Below are positions 55,580 through 60,765 of a stretch of DNA of 64,000 nt, in pieces. How positions within the stretch are numbered: position 1 is the first letter of the stretch; each line of letters begins with the position of its first letter. The stretch lies in the NCBI GenBank assembly GCA_022113835.1, contig JAILWY010000009.1, positions 1,897,501 through 1,961,500 of the forward strand. The letters are read 5' to 3'. This DNA comes from Atopsyche davidsoni. Its lineage: Eukaryota; Arthropoda; Insecta; Trichoptera; Hydrobiosidae. Position numbers and translations under genes: made by a program. Below the pieces are notes generated by a model, which was not told the origin of the DNA, ran no database searches, and worked only from the letters and a program-made list of their open reading frames with translations.

Positions 55580-58500
55580 ATAATTAATGTCAATGAACTG
55601 ATATTTCGAAATATCTATTGACTAAAAATAAATGTAATATTCTCTACTGCAAATAACGTGCGTACATTATCAAACACAAACCGTCTTGTCGGGATCGTAG
55701 CGGATCATTCTAATGTAAATATTTGCACTAGGAAAAGGAAATATCTCAAAGCTTTTGAATACTAAAGGTCATTCATTATCTTTACAACGATTATTAATTC
55801 TTTGTTAAGGTTTATTTAGGCTATTTCCTATTCATTAAAATATTTAAAAGTCATATTTTTCTACTCATAAGTCTATAGTTTTATATCATCTACGCTTACC
55901 GGAACAAATAAAACATGTTTTAATTGAGGTTTACTGGTATTATTGGTCAGCGACTGCAACTGTAAAGTTCGCAGTAGCAACTCGGATTTCAGGCTTTTGG
56001 GTGGACTTGCGGGTTTTCGCAGTAAGTACTGAAACCAGAGCTTATGCCGCAACTTAGAGAAGACCATTAATAACTTGAACAGACAGACTCACGTGAAATA
56101 ATACCTATTAGCGAAGGCATTTCTCCGAGATCACGAAAACCCATAATTGTCCACAGTGTCCATAATTTAACAAAATCCAAAATCCTCGTTTTTTAATAAT
56201 AAAAAGGGTTAAATAAAAAAGCAATCAACAAATTCAAGTCTGATATCGAAACGATCTAAATAGTAGTTATTATTGAAATCGGAAATTTCATAATATAATT
56301 CCTGATATAATATAGCATATAACATACTCATTTGCTCAGTAAGAGCAAATATCTCACATTAATTCTCATCAAATATTCGTAGAGTTGTTTTATGTCGTAG
56401 ATTTATACATATAAATATGTATGTAAAATTATTTCCTAGATGTAATTGATTAAAACTATTGATAAATTTAATTGAAAATGCAAGCTTTCAATAGTTTTTA
56501 AAATATGTGTAATTTCCCTTTGCGTGACTTTCTCCCGAGCGAGAATATTAATAATTTTTTTACAGCCATGATGTGATGTCTCACTTGAATTATTCTCTAA
56601 CGACGAATAATTGATATATGAAACTTTTGGAATTATTCAGATTCTTCAAATTTTTCAAATGTTGAAATATTTCAAATTTTTCAAATTCTTTAAATTTATT
56701 TTATTACTAAAATTCTTAAAATTTTTAAAATACTTGGAATTTTTGAAATTTTTTAATAATTTAAATTTTTGAAATTCTTGGAATTATTGGAATTTTTGAA
56801 ATTTTTCAAATATTTGAAATTTTTGAAATATTTGAAATTCATGGAATTTTTGAAATTCTTTAAATATTTGAAATTCTTGAAATTCTTGATATTTTTGAAA
56901 TTATTGAAATTCTTGGAATTTTTGAAATTTTTGAAATTTTTGAAATATTTGAAATTCTTGGAATTTTTGAAATTCTTTAAATATTTGAAATTGATGAAAT
57001 TCTTGAAATTTTTGCAATTTTTCGAATATTTGAAATTTTTGGAATTTTTCAAATTTTTGAAATATTTGAAATTCTTGGAATTTTTCAAATTTTTGAAATA
57101 TTTGAAATTCTTGAAATTTTTGAAATTTTTCGATATTTGAAATTTTTGAAATATTTGAAATTCTTGAAATTTTTGAAATTTTTCGATATTTGAAATTTTT
57201 GAAATTTTTGAAATATTTGAAATTTTTGGAATTTTTAAAATTTTTGAAATATTTGAAATTCTTGGAATTTTTGAAATTCCTTAAATATTTGAAATTCTTG
57301 AAATTTTTGAAATTTTTCGAATATTTGAAATTTTTGAAATATTTCAAATTTTTGGAATTTTTGAAATATTTGAAATTCAGGGAATTTTTCAAATTTTTGA
57401 AATATTTGAAATTCTTGGAATTTTTGAAATTTTTTAAATATTTGAAATTCTTGGAATATTTAAAATTCTTGGAATTTTTGAAATCCTTTAAATACATATT
57501 TGAAATTCTTGAAATTCTTGAAATTTTTGAAATTTTTCGAATATTTTAAATTTTTGGAATTTTTCAAATTTTTGAAATATTTGAAATTCTTGGAATTTTT
57601 CAAATTTTTGAAATATTTGAAATTCTTGAAATTTTTGAAATTTTTCGATATTTGAAATTTTTGAAATATTTGAAATTCTTGAAATTTTTGAAATTTTTCG
57701 ATATTTGAAATTTTTGAAATTTTTGAAATATTTGAAATTTTTGGAATTTTTCAAATTTTTCAAATTTTTCAAATTTTTGAAATATTTGAAATTCTTGGAA
57801 TTTTTCAAATTTTTGAAATATTTGAAATTCTTGGAATTTTTGAAATTCTTTAAATATTTGAAATTCTTGAAATTCTTGAAATTTTTGAAATTTTTCGAAT
57901 ATTTGAAATTTTTGAAATATTTTAAATTTTTGGAATTTTTCAAATTTTTGAAATATTTGAAATTCTTGAAATTTTTGAAATTTTTCGATATTTGAAATTT
58001 TTGAAATATTTGAAATTCTTGAAATTTTTGAAATTTTTCGATATTTGAAATTTTTGAAATTTTTGAAATATTTGAAATTTTTGGAATTTTTCATATTTTT
58101 CAAATTTTTCAAATTTTTGAAATATTTGAAATTCTTGGAATTTTTCAAATTTTTGAAATATTTGAAATTCTTGGAATTTTTGAAATTCTTTAAATATTTG
58201 AAATTCTTGAAATTCTTGAAATTTTTGAAATTTTTCGAATATTTGAAATTTTTGAAATATTTTAAATTTTTGGAATTTTTCAAATTTTTGAAATATTTGA
58301 AATTCTTGGAATTTTTCAAATTTTTGAAATATTTGAAATTCTTGAAATTTTTGAAATTTTTCGATATTTGAAATTTTTGAAATTTTTGAAATATTTGAAA
58401 TTTTTGGAATTTTTCAAATTTTTGAAATATTTGAAATTCTTGGAATTTTTGAAATTCCTTAAATATTTGAAATTCTTGAAATTCTTGAAATTTTTGAAAT

Positions 58501-60765
58501 TTTTCGAATATTTGAAATTTTTGAAATATTTCAAATTTTTGGAATTTTTGAAATATTTGAAATTCATGGAATTTTTCAAATTTTTGAAATATTTGAAATT
58601 CTTGGAATTTTTTAAATTCTTTAAATATTTGAAATTCTTGGAATATTTAAAATTCTTGGAATTTTTCTCGTCGTTTCATGACAAACTGCGTACTATTCAA
58701 ATCAAATCAAAAATAAATAAAACAGGTTAAATAAAGTTATATTACAGAGAGAAAACATAAAAATAACGTTTGGAAATAAATATTTTAATTAAATAATCGA
58801 AACAAAATACTAAGTATTTAAAATTGCAAATTTAGAGCTAAGATTCTTTTTTGTGATATAAATAAGCCATTTATAATTTTTTCAAATCATTTTTTGCATT
58901 TTTTTTTATTGCATTATTTATCTCTTCTCCAAAACAAGCATCAGTGGATATTAAAAAATGCTACTTTATAAAATGACAATGCCCAGCTTTTCCATTAGGA
59001 CTGATCCCTTTCCGCGTATTAATATTCCAAAGGGATGTCACATTCTGTCTGAAAACGTACCACCGTGTCACAAAGCTCGCGTTAATGACACGTTACTATA
59101 TTATGAGGCTCTACTATTGTGAGGCTTTATTAATACCTCACCTTCTCACGTTGCGAGAAATATGAAATGTGTTAATGACAGGAAAGTATCAATATGTTTG
59201 CTTGTTGGGGTTATAAGAAATAAATAAATATTACAGCATAAATTTTTGGTTATATTAAAAAGTGAAATCTACATATTTTCTTCCATATGCTTACTGTATA
59301 TGTAAATAAACACCAAAAAAACTTTCTGTTTTATTTTTAATATTTTTAAAAATAAAATAAAAATTTGTGCAAGCTTTGTGACACATTTAACAGCTTTTTA
59401 ACAAATAAGGTATATGATTGATGATTTAGACTTATTTTTAGTCAATGCACGTTAAGGTACAAATTAAGTTCTGTAATAAAAATTTGTTTATAATATAATA
59501 AAAATATGCTTTAAAACTTCCCACAAAAAACATTTTACAATTAAATGAATAAATATCTCTGTTTTTAAAATAATAATTTAAACCAGTTAATAAATAAATA
59601 TTAAGAAGTCCTATTGAAAATATGTGGAAAATATCGCTTATATTTTCCACATAAACGCGATGTTCATATGATTTTTTCACAAATAATATTGTTCGGGTTG
59701 TTTATTAGACTTGCAAAATTCTTTCAAGAACACGCCATTAAGACCGCAGATAACAAAACAATGGCTGCAAAAAATGAGAGTACAAAAGTAAGATCCGAAT
59801 TTCCTGTTATGGCTGACTGATCTGCCTCCCCCGCTCGACAGGCATTCAATCACAGGAGAATAGACGAGTAGGTGTGCCTAGAGCAGTGCTTTTCAACCTG
59901 TGGGTCGCGATGCCTCACTCGAGGAATCGCGGGTAACTTACAAAGCAGTCGCGAATTTAAAAACGTTGAAAAACACTGGTCTGGAGCAGTGGCACTCAAA
60001 CTCTTTTGGCCCACGGACTTCCTTCCATGGTCAAAACTTGCCTACGGACCCCCTTTCATAGTCGAAACTTGCCTTCGGATCCTCAGTGATAAACTACATA
60101 AATTCATTCTATAGACTAGTTGGTGCAAGTATCGACTCTATTGCGTTTCTGTATTAACCTACCTGACTCACCGCGATGCCTGTTATTACTTGTATTTTAT
60201 GCACCTGTCTATATTTATATTATACTCAGGACGTAAAAATCGCTAATAATGTATTCATTGTTATTTATTTTAACATCCATATTAATAAAAATGTGTCACA
60301 TTTTTTTAATTTTATATTAAACCTTGCGCGGACCCCCTGACGTTGTTCAGGGACCCCCTGAATGATCCCAGGGATCCCCTGGGGTCCGTAGGGACCATTT
60401 TGAGAAGCACTGATCTAGAGCATCTCAGGTATTCTCGGTAAAGATAGGCATAATCGAATAATCCGTGGATTCTCTCGATGGACGGAGTCGAACATTAAAC
60501 CAATAATCGTAATGATTCAATTTTATTTATATTTTTTAAAACTGTATAAACAAGATATTTTTTTGTATTAAATATAATGATAGCACCCATCACTACAAAG
60601 TTTGAACAAGTGTTGAGGTGTACTTACTCATGTCCTTGCCGTGGGGGAAGAGGGAGATGTTCCAGTCGAAGCCTCCGAAGGTGAAGTACGTGGTCTCCAG
60701 CTTGAGCCCGTTGTGCTTCCCGGCGTGGGGACCAGCGGCGGTGGTCGCCGTCTGCCGGTGGTGAC
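3168..60765 (-). CDS. MATH/TRAF-like domain gene, five confident exons (gene-level entry, 5' end outside window)
   Basis: Gene model joining minus-strand segments 60765-60628, 51322-51123, 26382-26248, 22071-21980 and 3318-3168. Junction phases are 1, 0, 0 and 2, and all agree; split codons give Ser (A|GT) and Arg (AG|A). The visible product is about 238 residues. Residues 20-125 match the MATH (meprin and TRAF homology) pattern: FTFGGFDWNISLFPHGKD, then RVSVYLNRL, CRVRYAVALGEG, GWHPRTRLLDI and MVRVQVEMQMA. After a low-complexity Ala/Gly/Pro linker (AAGPLAAAPPAAQ) a second, more divergent copy can be traced: VRLQMVYKD, RYMSWTAYILR and EGIIMETDVTVKE. MATH domains bind peptides in adaptor and ubiquitin-ligase proteins; the partner here is unknown. 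I do not recognise a specific ortholog. The exons are clearly more GC-rich than the AT-rich introns. The missing 5' part must end in phase 1. Confidence 0.8.
5261..5716. mobile_element. hAT MITE, Buster-type target site
   Basis: 456 bp. Starts CAGTGGCTCTCAAACT and ends TTTGAGAAGCACTG, giving imperfect terminal inverted repeats. Flanked by an 8-bp target duplication, GTTTATAC and GTATATAC (one mismatch), with central TA as in the hAT Buster group. The internal sequence is a degenerate set of 'GGACCCC'-rich repeats near both ends and AT-rich in the middle. No coding capacity. The same family occurs at 35803-36234 and 59987-60412. Confidence 0.85.
8927..9545. mobile_element. Fold-back/TIR element of the 'GAAACCGGTC' family, split by a later retroposon
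   Basis: Left part 8927-8984 and right part 9351-9545 align collinearly with the reverse complement of 29915-30300: GATATAGAATCCTCC, TCAGGTACATTAAA, CACCTGACAATCA, GAAACCGGTC and ending in AAAAATCACTCAAGTATTTTA. The copy at 29.9-30.3 kb is uninterrupted at the point where this one carries the 366-bp insert, which gives a clear empty-site comparison. Non-coding. Confidence 0.7.
8985..9350 (+). mobile_element. tRNA-derived retroposon, head-to-head dimer, with 12-bp target duplication
   Basis: 366 bp inserted in the element at 8927-9545, bounded by exact 12-bp direct repeats AGGTACATTAAA (8973-8984 and 9351-9362). Order: leader TGTCTATTTTTTGG / ATTACCCATTACGGG; antisense tRNA-like unit (GGATTTGAACCCACATCC, TACATGGCCGG); spacer CACTAAATATTGGTTGGCC and AGAGTATGATTGTTAAAAA; sense tRNA-like unit (CGTTAGTACAAGGGTCAG, CACCGGCCATGCAAGCC, GGATTCAAATCC); tail ending CTAATCATATTAGTAA. 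The long exact duplication indicates target-primed (LINE-assisted) retroposition. The final tail is shortened by loss of the GATGATATTTTTCTGAG segment. Confidence 0.82.
9600..9850. other. GC-rich island of unknown nature
   Basis: About 250 bp, strongly GC- and CpG-rich inside AT-rich DNA, with poly-C and CCTCCCGGGGGAG-type short inverted repeats at about 9755-9800. Overlapping open frames on both strands are compositional and resemble no family I know. Could be a fragment of a repeat or an unmethylated island. Confidence 0.3.
10209..10543 (+). mobile_element. Non-autonomous Helitron (first of a tandem pair)
   Basis: Begins TCTACTATAATAATAGCC directly after a host A, and ends in CTAG before a T, as Helitrons inserting between A and T do. 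Twelve bases before the CTAG lies a hairpin, CGTCA-TTTTG-TGACG, the expected 3' terminator. Leader sequences such as GTGTGTTTGTATG are typical of insect Helitrons. No coding capacity. Confidence 0.65.
10544..11109 (+). mobile_element. Truncated Helitron with vestigial replicase N-terminus (second of a tandem pair)
   Basis: Follows immediately on the CTAG of the first copy. Its start (TATATATATAAAACACAAAA, then TTTGTGTGTCCGTTATAGGC) is Helitron-like but has TA rather than TC. It ends GGGTATCCGCTAG|T with a short CGG/CCG hairpin. At 10885-11085 lies a 66-codon frame with KRKVRIESNRLKDRQ and ETPEQHEARLRHV; lysine/arginine-rich 'TPEQxxARL' repeats are the N-terminal signature of animal Helitron proteins. 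The helicase domain is absent. Short frame, stop TAG; a remnant, not a working gene. Confidence 0.6.
11169..11515. other. GC-rich block, possibly decayed coding sequence
   Basis: About 350 bp of balanced composition adjoining the right target duplication of the retroposon. A 48-codon plus-strand frame from about 11172 reads GILWTADELVPSMLKIQRTW, then DAAVYFAEKTLTRRNELKRQ, and stops. Charged, helix-like composition looks protein-coding, but no family is recognised. It could be a retrotransposon remnant. Confidence 0.25.
12768..13145 (+). repeat. Diverged direct duplication (about 140 bp, two copies)
   Basis: 12768-12910 and 12997-13145 share AATAAGAACGGATATT, TCAAAACAAAAAGGGAGAG, TCTGCGATGAATTATGTATA and TATTTGTTGAAAACTA, with an 85-bp spacer. 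The second copy has a small internal insertion (CGCGGAATTTGAAATA). It looks like a local tandem duplication that has since diverged; no coding potential. Confidence 0.7.
13545..14080 (+). repeat. Dispersed repeat family R1, copy 1
   Basis: About 530 bp sharing roughly 90% identity with 36565-37120 in the same orientation. Shared landmarks: GTACGTGTCAATCGTACGCA, TTCCGCGTTTGCTTGGCACG in related form, TTATTTGACTCAT, and CTCAAAAATATACTGTGCAC at the right end. A 66-codon frame (lacking ATG at its first codon) is preserved in both copies with substitutions, but I see no known domain. Family and mechanism unknown. Confidence 0.7.
15501..15736. mobile_element. tRNA-derived retroposon, perfect 92-bp hairpin
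   Basis: Arms 15501-15592 and 15645-15736 are exact inverted repeats, 92 of 92 bases. The 52-bp loop is the 5' and middle part of a tRNA-like unit (TTGGTTAGCATAGTTGG, a GCAT/ATGC D arm, TGCACCTGCCATGTAAGCG, GGGGATGTGGG). The right arm begins inside the T loop (TCGAATCCCGCACAAATCAC) and runs through the family tail. The T arm GCGGGATTCGA therefore exists twice, once in each orientation. The single-headed copy at 1-235 shows the arrangement without the left arm. Confidence 0.85.
15891..16244 (-). mobile_element. tRNA-derived retroposon, head-to-head dimer, minus orientation
   Basis: Read from 16244 leftward: leader TGTCAATTTTTTTGGATTGA and ATTACCCACTACGGG, tail segment, antisense tRNA-like unit (GGATTTGAACCCACATCC), the CACTAAATATTGGTTGGCC spacer, then a second unit (GCGGTTCGTTAGTACAATGG, GAGTACACCG) that is cut short and joined to CATCATCATCTTCTATGTG. 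Target duplication is hard to define because both flanks are AT/CA simple repeats. Same family as 8985-9350. Confidence 0.78.
16561..17075 (-). mobile_element. Internally deleted Tc1/mariner-type transposon with transposase C-terminus
   Basis: Ends carry inverted repeats: AGGGTGTCCAAACAGAGTAT at the left and, reading inward from the right, AGGGTGTCCAAAAAGAGTAT, both followed by CGGGT. The minus strand encodes only the C-terminal third of a transposase, in several frames: VNVNSDRYCDMLQKILGPEL, CHTSNQSIEAVNELFPNK, NVNWPPRSPDLA, and EMAAISRAMCQRVISNLRSR then LEECQQRNGHYLDSIIF. The 'WPPRSPDLA' block is the conserved region around the last catalytic acid. The N-terminal DNA-binding region and the first catalytic Asp are missing, and frameshifts occur; it cannot be active. 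Confidence 0.8.
21415..21600. repeat. Fold-back repeat with GACCGAAACGTC-type motif, copy 1
   Basis: Left arm TTAGGTGTTGAGCTGCTT and right arm CGATAACACCCAAAAACCGA are partially inverted. The centre has CCTGAAGATGTTTCCAGCAC and GGAGACCAAACAGTC, a degenerate form of the CTGAAGATGG...CCGAAACGTC motif seen at 49.3, 53.4 and 55.2 kb. Non-coding. Confidence 0.55.
21980..22071 (-). CDS. MATH gene exon 4 of the visible part
   Basis: 92 bp, too short to stand out as an open frame. Acceptor is ACCTTGCAG|GCCTGG; donor is TTTAAG|GTAATT. Phase 0 in, phase 2 out. Encodes AWTVKSDCHSETVRLQMVYK and DIHNVPRNHL plus two bases of an Arg codon that exon 5 completes. VRLQMVYKD resembles RVSVYLNRL of the first domain and opens the second MATH-like unit. 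The exact phase match on both sides, between exon 3 (phase 0) and exon 5 (needs two bases), is the main support. Confidence 0.75.
22072..26247 (-). other. Intron between exons 3 and 4 (4.2 kb)
   Basis: AT-rich. A GC-rich patch at 22619-22800 contains about three units of a 15-16 bp CCCTCGCGCCC-type repeat; the minus-strand frame across it is compositional and has no acceptor in phase. CA/TA simple repeats lie at 22880-22935. The remaining DNA shows nothing recognisable. Confidence 0.5.
25912..26232 (+). repeat. Direct repeat pair next to MATH exon 3
   Basis: 25912-25984 and 26168-26232 share ATATTCTATARAGAACCAAA, AATGAAACATACA, an (AC)n run of differing length and ATTATTATAGTAGAT. The right copy ends within 16 bp of exon 3's donor site. 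The copies are about 90% alike apart from the CA run. A small tandem duplication followed by divergence is the simplest explanation. Confidence 0.75.
26248..26382 (-). CDS. MATH gene exon 3 of the visible part (domain end and Ala-rich linker)
   Basis: 135 bp, phase 0 at both ends, acceptor GTGTTGCAG|GGC, donor AAGCAG|GTCACT (weaker than consensus). Encodes GMVRVQVEMQMARTVCEVAV, the final strand of the first MATH domain, then a low-complexity linker with Ala, Gly and Pro and a terminal CYDRDKQ. It is very GC-rich. The donor-side intron starts almost directly with a copy of a 65-bp direct repeat (see 25912-26232), so this exon boundary sits in a disturbed region. Confidence 0.78.
26455..26610. 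repeat. Short palindrome derived from termini of the 'GAAACCGGTC' element
   Basis: Arms CACTCGAGTGATTTTTCCAC / GTGGAAAAATCACTCGAGT, extended by ATGTTAATTTTA / TAAAATTAACAT, meet over a few bases near 26558. The outer left part (TCAATATTTTTGACATACAG, TACTTGGCGGAATTCCAT) matches the end of the element at 30260-30300 in reverse. So this is two termini of that element joined head to head with the body lost. Confidence 0.7.
29580..29700 (+). repeat. G-rich tract and 19-bp minisatellite
   Basis: GGATGGGGGGTGGGGGTGGG followed by GTTAGGTTAGG and three tandem 19-bp units of the form GCGCACCTGTCCGGGGGTG. Runs of four to six G make quadruplex formation plausible. Two TTAGG units are present, the arthropod telomere repeat, but two units are not enough to call an interstitial telomere. 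Confidence 0.55.
29915..30300. mobile_element. TIR/fold-back element of the 'GAAACCGGTC' family, uninterrupted copy
   Basis: Inverted ends: TATTTTTGAGTAAAATACT at about 29920-29938 and AGTATTTTACTCAAAAATAT at about 30232-30252, with a further tail GGAATTCCACCAAGTACTCT and CTGTCAAAAATATTGAA. Internal GTGACCGGTTTCGCCAACC, and AATGTACCTGACAAGTGGAG which matches the interrupted copy at 8.9-9.5 kb. The tail motif alone also occurs near 15350, 27465 and 55030. No coding capacity; superfamily not assigned. Confidence 0.65.
31919..34517 (+). mobile_element. hAT-like DNA transposon, full-length ends, decayed transposase
   Basis: 2599 bp. Left end TAGGGTGTCCCTTA and right end TAAGGGACACCCTA (after ATA) form terminal inverted repeats. 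Both sides carry an exact 8-bp target duplication ACGCATAG (31911-31918 and 34518-34525), the length typical of hAT elements. The transposase gene inside reads on the plus strand (see 32170-34232). The ends are complete although the gene is broken, so it could only be moved by a related transposase elsewhere. Confidence 0.85.
32170..34232 (+). pseudogene. hAT-like transposase pseudogene, one intron
   Basis: Starts MSVELRSDKQNNF and continues through IYWEKARIPTRAYPNCVKKL. A one-base insertion in the A-run near 32440 shifts the frame; the correct frame then has stops at about 32561, 32702 and 32960 before an open stretch 32963-33833. An 82-bp phase-1 intron (GTAAGT at 33834, TTTCCAG at 33915) joins it to the last exon, which ends at TGA 34230-34232. 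Landmarks: DTTASNTG (acidic catalytic block), ACRHHVYELVL (the CxxH-type block of hAT), ARWMARAIYSL (hAT 'RW' motif) and YLRVVNDTAERAVKMM where typical hATs have SxxERxFS. These match the hAT/RNase H fold in order, but the family is divergent. Confidence 0.75.
34975..35070 (+). repeat. Polypurine tract
   Basis: About 90 bases almost entirely A and G, with repeated GGTGAAGAGGTGAAGAGG and ending GGGGAGGGAGGGGCG. Simple-sequence in origin; could adopt triplex or quadruplex structure. No gene. Confidence 0.6.
35803..36234. mobile_element. hAT MITE, Buster-type target site, copy 2
   Basis: 432 bp, reverse orientation to the copy at 5261. Starts CAGTGCTTCTCAAA and ends TTTGAGAGCCACTG. Exact 8-bp duplication CACTAAAG at 35795-35802 and 36235-36242, central TA. 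Internal GTCCCTGAACAACGTCCGGG matches the other copies. Non-coding. Confidence 0.9.
36565..37120 (+). repeat. Dispersed repeat family R1, copy 2
   Basis: About 90% identical to 13545-14080 over 500 bp, same orientation. It has an extra 40 bp near 36890-36930 (CTTGTGATATTTC, GAGTGAGCCAAATTAATG) and lacks part of the AT stretch before the right end. The right boundary is GTAATAAATGTAGATATAAT. No terminal repeats or target duplication could be identified, so the class is open. Confidence 0.7.
43072..43672 (+). repeat. A-B repeat, single unit
   Basis: Module A (43072-43350: AAGAATATTTCAAGTGAAGT, TCTCTCACTGTCCTGTATAT, TCAGCCTTGCGTACATTGCA, TTCAGAACCACACTTGTC) is followed by module B (43380-43672: CCAGTGTTCATGGT, CAAAGCTCTGGCGTTTAGAT, CACGTAC, GAATGGCGTCCATGCACAAG). 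The same order recurs at 54.1-55.0 kb. Short open frames across it are not conserved between copies. Class unknown. Confidence 0.7.
49266..49410. repeat. Fold-back repeat with GACCGAAACGTC-type motif, copy 2
   Basis: Inverted arms ATGATTTGGTTTCTTGGGTG and CACCCAAAAACCAAATCAT enclose TTGAGCTGCTTTAAG, CCTCCGACGTTTGGGTCCCT and GGAATCATCTTTTAA. On the minus strand the core reads AAGATGATTCCAGGGACCC then AAACGTCGGAGGAC. The best-preserved arms of the family in this window. Confidence 0.6.
51028..51054. repeat. Perfect 13-bp inverted repeat
   Basis: AAACGGGTACTAC-T-GTAGTACCCGTTT, one-base loop, inside a GC-rich patch 51000-51062 just beyond exon 2's donor in the intron. CGCCCCGCTTTTGG before and CCCCGCCTTTGG after are a weak direct repeat. 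Possibly the remnant of a small element. Confidence 0.5.
51123..51322 (-). CDS. MATH gene exon 2 of the visible part (domain core)
   Basis: 200 bp. Acceptor is a T-rich tract ending TTTTTTTGCAG before GTCTAGG; donor is AACAAG|GTAGAA. Phase 1 in, phase 0 out. Encodes 66 full codons: LGSEGRVSVYLNRLTGFDH, then CRVRYAVALGEG, an acidic linker (GPLEDVSDAEGRAR) and GWHPRTRLLDIANK. This is the middle of the MATH beta-sandwich, where the GW followed by LLDI corresponds to the usual 'GWGF..F..L.DL' stretch. A decayed mariner lies within 200 bp upstream of the acceptor. Confidence 0.82.
51508..52064 (+). pseudogene. mariner transposase deletion derivative
   Basis: Starts ATG at 51508 with MSTFVPTKRNLREALLFCFN, reaches a TAG at 51598-51600, then CEVYGEHVSSQQTCENWFRR and FNNGDFDVDDKERPGQPKKF in the same frame. 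A deletion and frame change near 51740 lead to LGVDRATVSRRLKALGIIQK, QGNWVPHALKPRDVERRFC and FLHRIITG. Directly after that the sequence jumps to the C-terminus (NWHDSFLTSKDEQFFWDG, NLPERW). The paired helix-turn-helix DNA-binding part and the WVPHxL motif of mariner are present, but the region carrying the catalytic D,D34D triad is almost all gone. Inactive. It sits in the host intron about 190 bp from exon 2. Confidence 0.88.
53205..53600. repeat. Fold-back repeats with GACCGAAACGTC-type motif, two adjacent degenerate copies
   Basis: 53205-53445 has CCCATAGACCCAGTACTGAG, ACCGAATACCGG and CGCATAACACCCAAGAACGA. 53500-53600 has TGTTCTTGGATGTTGAGTTG, CATCCGACACTTTGGTGTCG and CTGAAGCCATCTTCAA in the opposite sense. 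Both keep the 'AACACCCAAGAAC' end and the central motif in damaged form. Confidence 0.45.
54078..55030 (+). repeat. B-A-B repeat (partial tandem of the A-B unit)
   Basis: Module B at 54078-54368, then A at 54369-54640, then B at 54660-55030. Compare with A-B at 43072-43672. Shared marks: CCAGTGTTCATGG, CAAAGCTATGGCGTTTAGAA, CACGTACATCCAGAGCATA and CCTTGCGTACATTGCATGCT. This order means an A-B unit of about 600-660 bp is tandemly repeated, with the first A lost. Likely a satellite-like or retroelement-derived repeat; class unknown. Confidence 0.7.
55095..55295. repeat. Fold-back repeat with GACCGAAACGTC-type motif, best-preserved core
   Basis: Core at 55205-55235: CTGAGGA, T, then an 8-bp stem GGTCCCGG / CCGGGACC with CA loop, then GAAAC. 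Flanks GATGATTTTGTGGGTTTCC and CCTTAAAAACCACAAAATG are partly inverted. CTGANGA-stem-GAAA is the order of the conserved core of hammerhead ribozymes, but the extra T after CTGAGGA and the lack of a clear stem III leave this unproven. Short variants of the AAACGTC part lie near 6036, 35708 and 60992. Confidence 0.5.
55502..55573. repeat. (AT)n microsatellite
   Basis: About 72 bp of uninterrupted alternating A and T. Self-complementary and able to extrude a cruciform. Length in the assembly may differ from the genome. Confidence 0.9.
56630..58665. repeat. 9-bp-unit tandem array (about 2 kb) with long open frames on both strands
   Basis: Repeats of 9 bp: GAAATTTTT, GAAATATTT, GAAATTCTT and GGAATTTTT in mixed order, with rarer 8-bp units (CGATATTT). 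Because the unit is a multiple of three, both strands stay open: plus frames read KFLKYLKFLEFLKFF and minus frames KNFKYFKNSKNFK, up to 239 codons on the minus strand. A higher-order period of 340 bp is visible (57705-57995 against 58045-58371); 340 fits 36 nine-base and two eight-base units. There is no start context, splice structure or composition suggesting a protein. Confidence 0.9.
59884..59978. mobile_element. Short hAT MITE, different family from its neighbour
   Basis: 95 bp. Starts CAGTGCTTTTCAACCTGTGG and ends CGTTGAAAAACACTG; the interior has GGGTCGCGATGCC and TCGCG palindromic patches. Flanked by GCCTAGAG (59876-59883) and GTCTGGAG (59979-59986), an 8-bp duplication with two mismatches and a TA or TG at the centre. 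Confidence 0.75.
59987..60412. mobile_element. hAT MITE, Buster-type target site, copy 3
   Basis: 426 bp. Starts CAGTGGCACTCAAACT and ends TTTGAGAAGCACTG. Flanked by GTCTGGAG and ATCTAGAG (60413-60420). It begins directly at the end of the target duplication of the shorter MITE, so the two elements share one target site. Same family as 5261-5716, same orientation. Confidence 0.85.
60628..60765 (-). CDS. MATH gene exon 1 of the visible part
   Basis: 138 bp. Acceptor is GGTCACAG before GTCACC; donor is ATGA|GTAAGTAC, a near-consensus site. Phase 1 in and phase 1 out. It encodes a His/Ala/Gly-rich lead (HHRQTATTAAGPHAGKHNG) followed by the start of the MATH fold, KLETTYFTFGGFDWNISLF and PHGKDM; the W followed by a hydrophobic pair and a PxG turn is typical of strands 2-3 of MATH domains. 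It cannot be the first exon, because the reading frame enters with one base missing and no start codon is present. Confidence 0.8.
   Translation of the reverse strand, partial: VTTGRRRPPPLVPTPGSTTGSSWRPRTSPSEASTGTSPSSPTART

Larger units (their letters stand above)
51323..60627 (-). other. Intron between exons 1 and 2 (9.3 kb)
   Basis: Holds a decayed mariner, two fold-back repeats, the B-A-B repeat, an (AT)n run, the 9-bp array and two adjacent hAT MITEs. The stretches 52.2-53.2, 55.6-56.6 and 58.7-59.8 kb are AT-rich with no recognisable feature, apart from a small hairpin ATGTGGAAAATA/TATTTTCCACAT at about 59620-59655. Confidence 0.5.

Noticed and set aside
56630..58665. CRISPR-like array
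   Set aside because: Contiguous short tandem units without unique spacers, in a eukaryotic genome.
56753..58730. Seven or more long proteins on both strands
   Set aside because: All are translations of a 9-bp tandem repeat; frames stay open only because the unit is a multiple of three.
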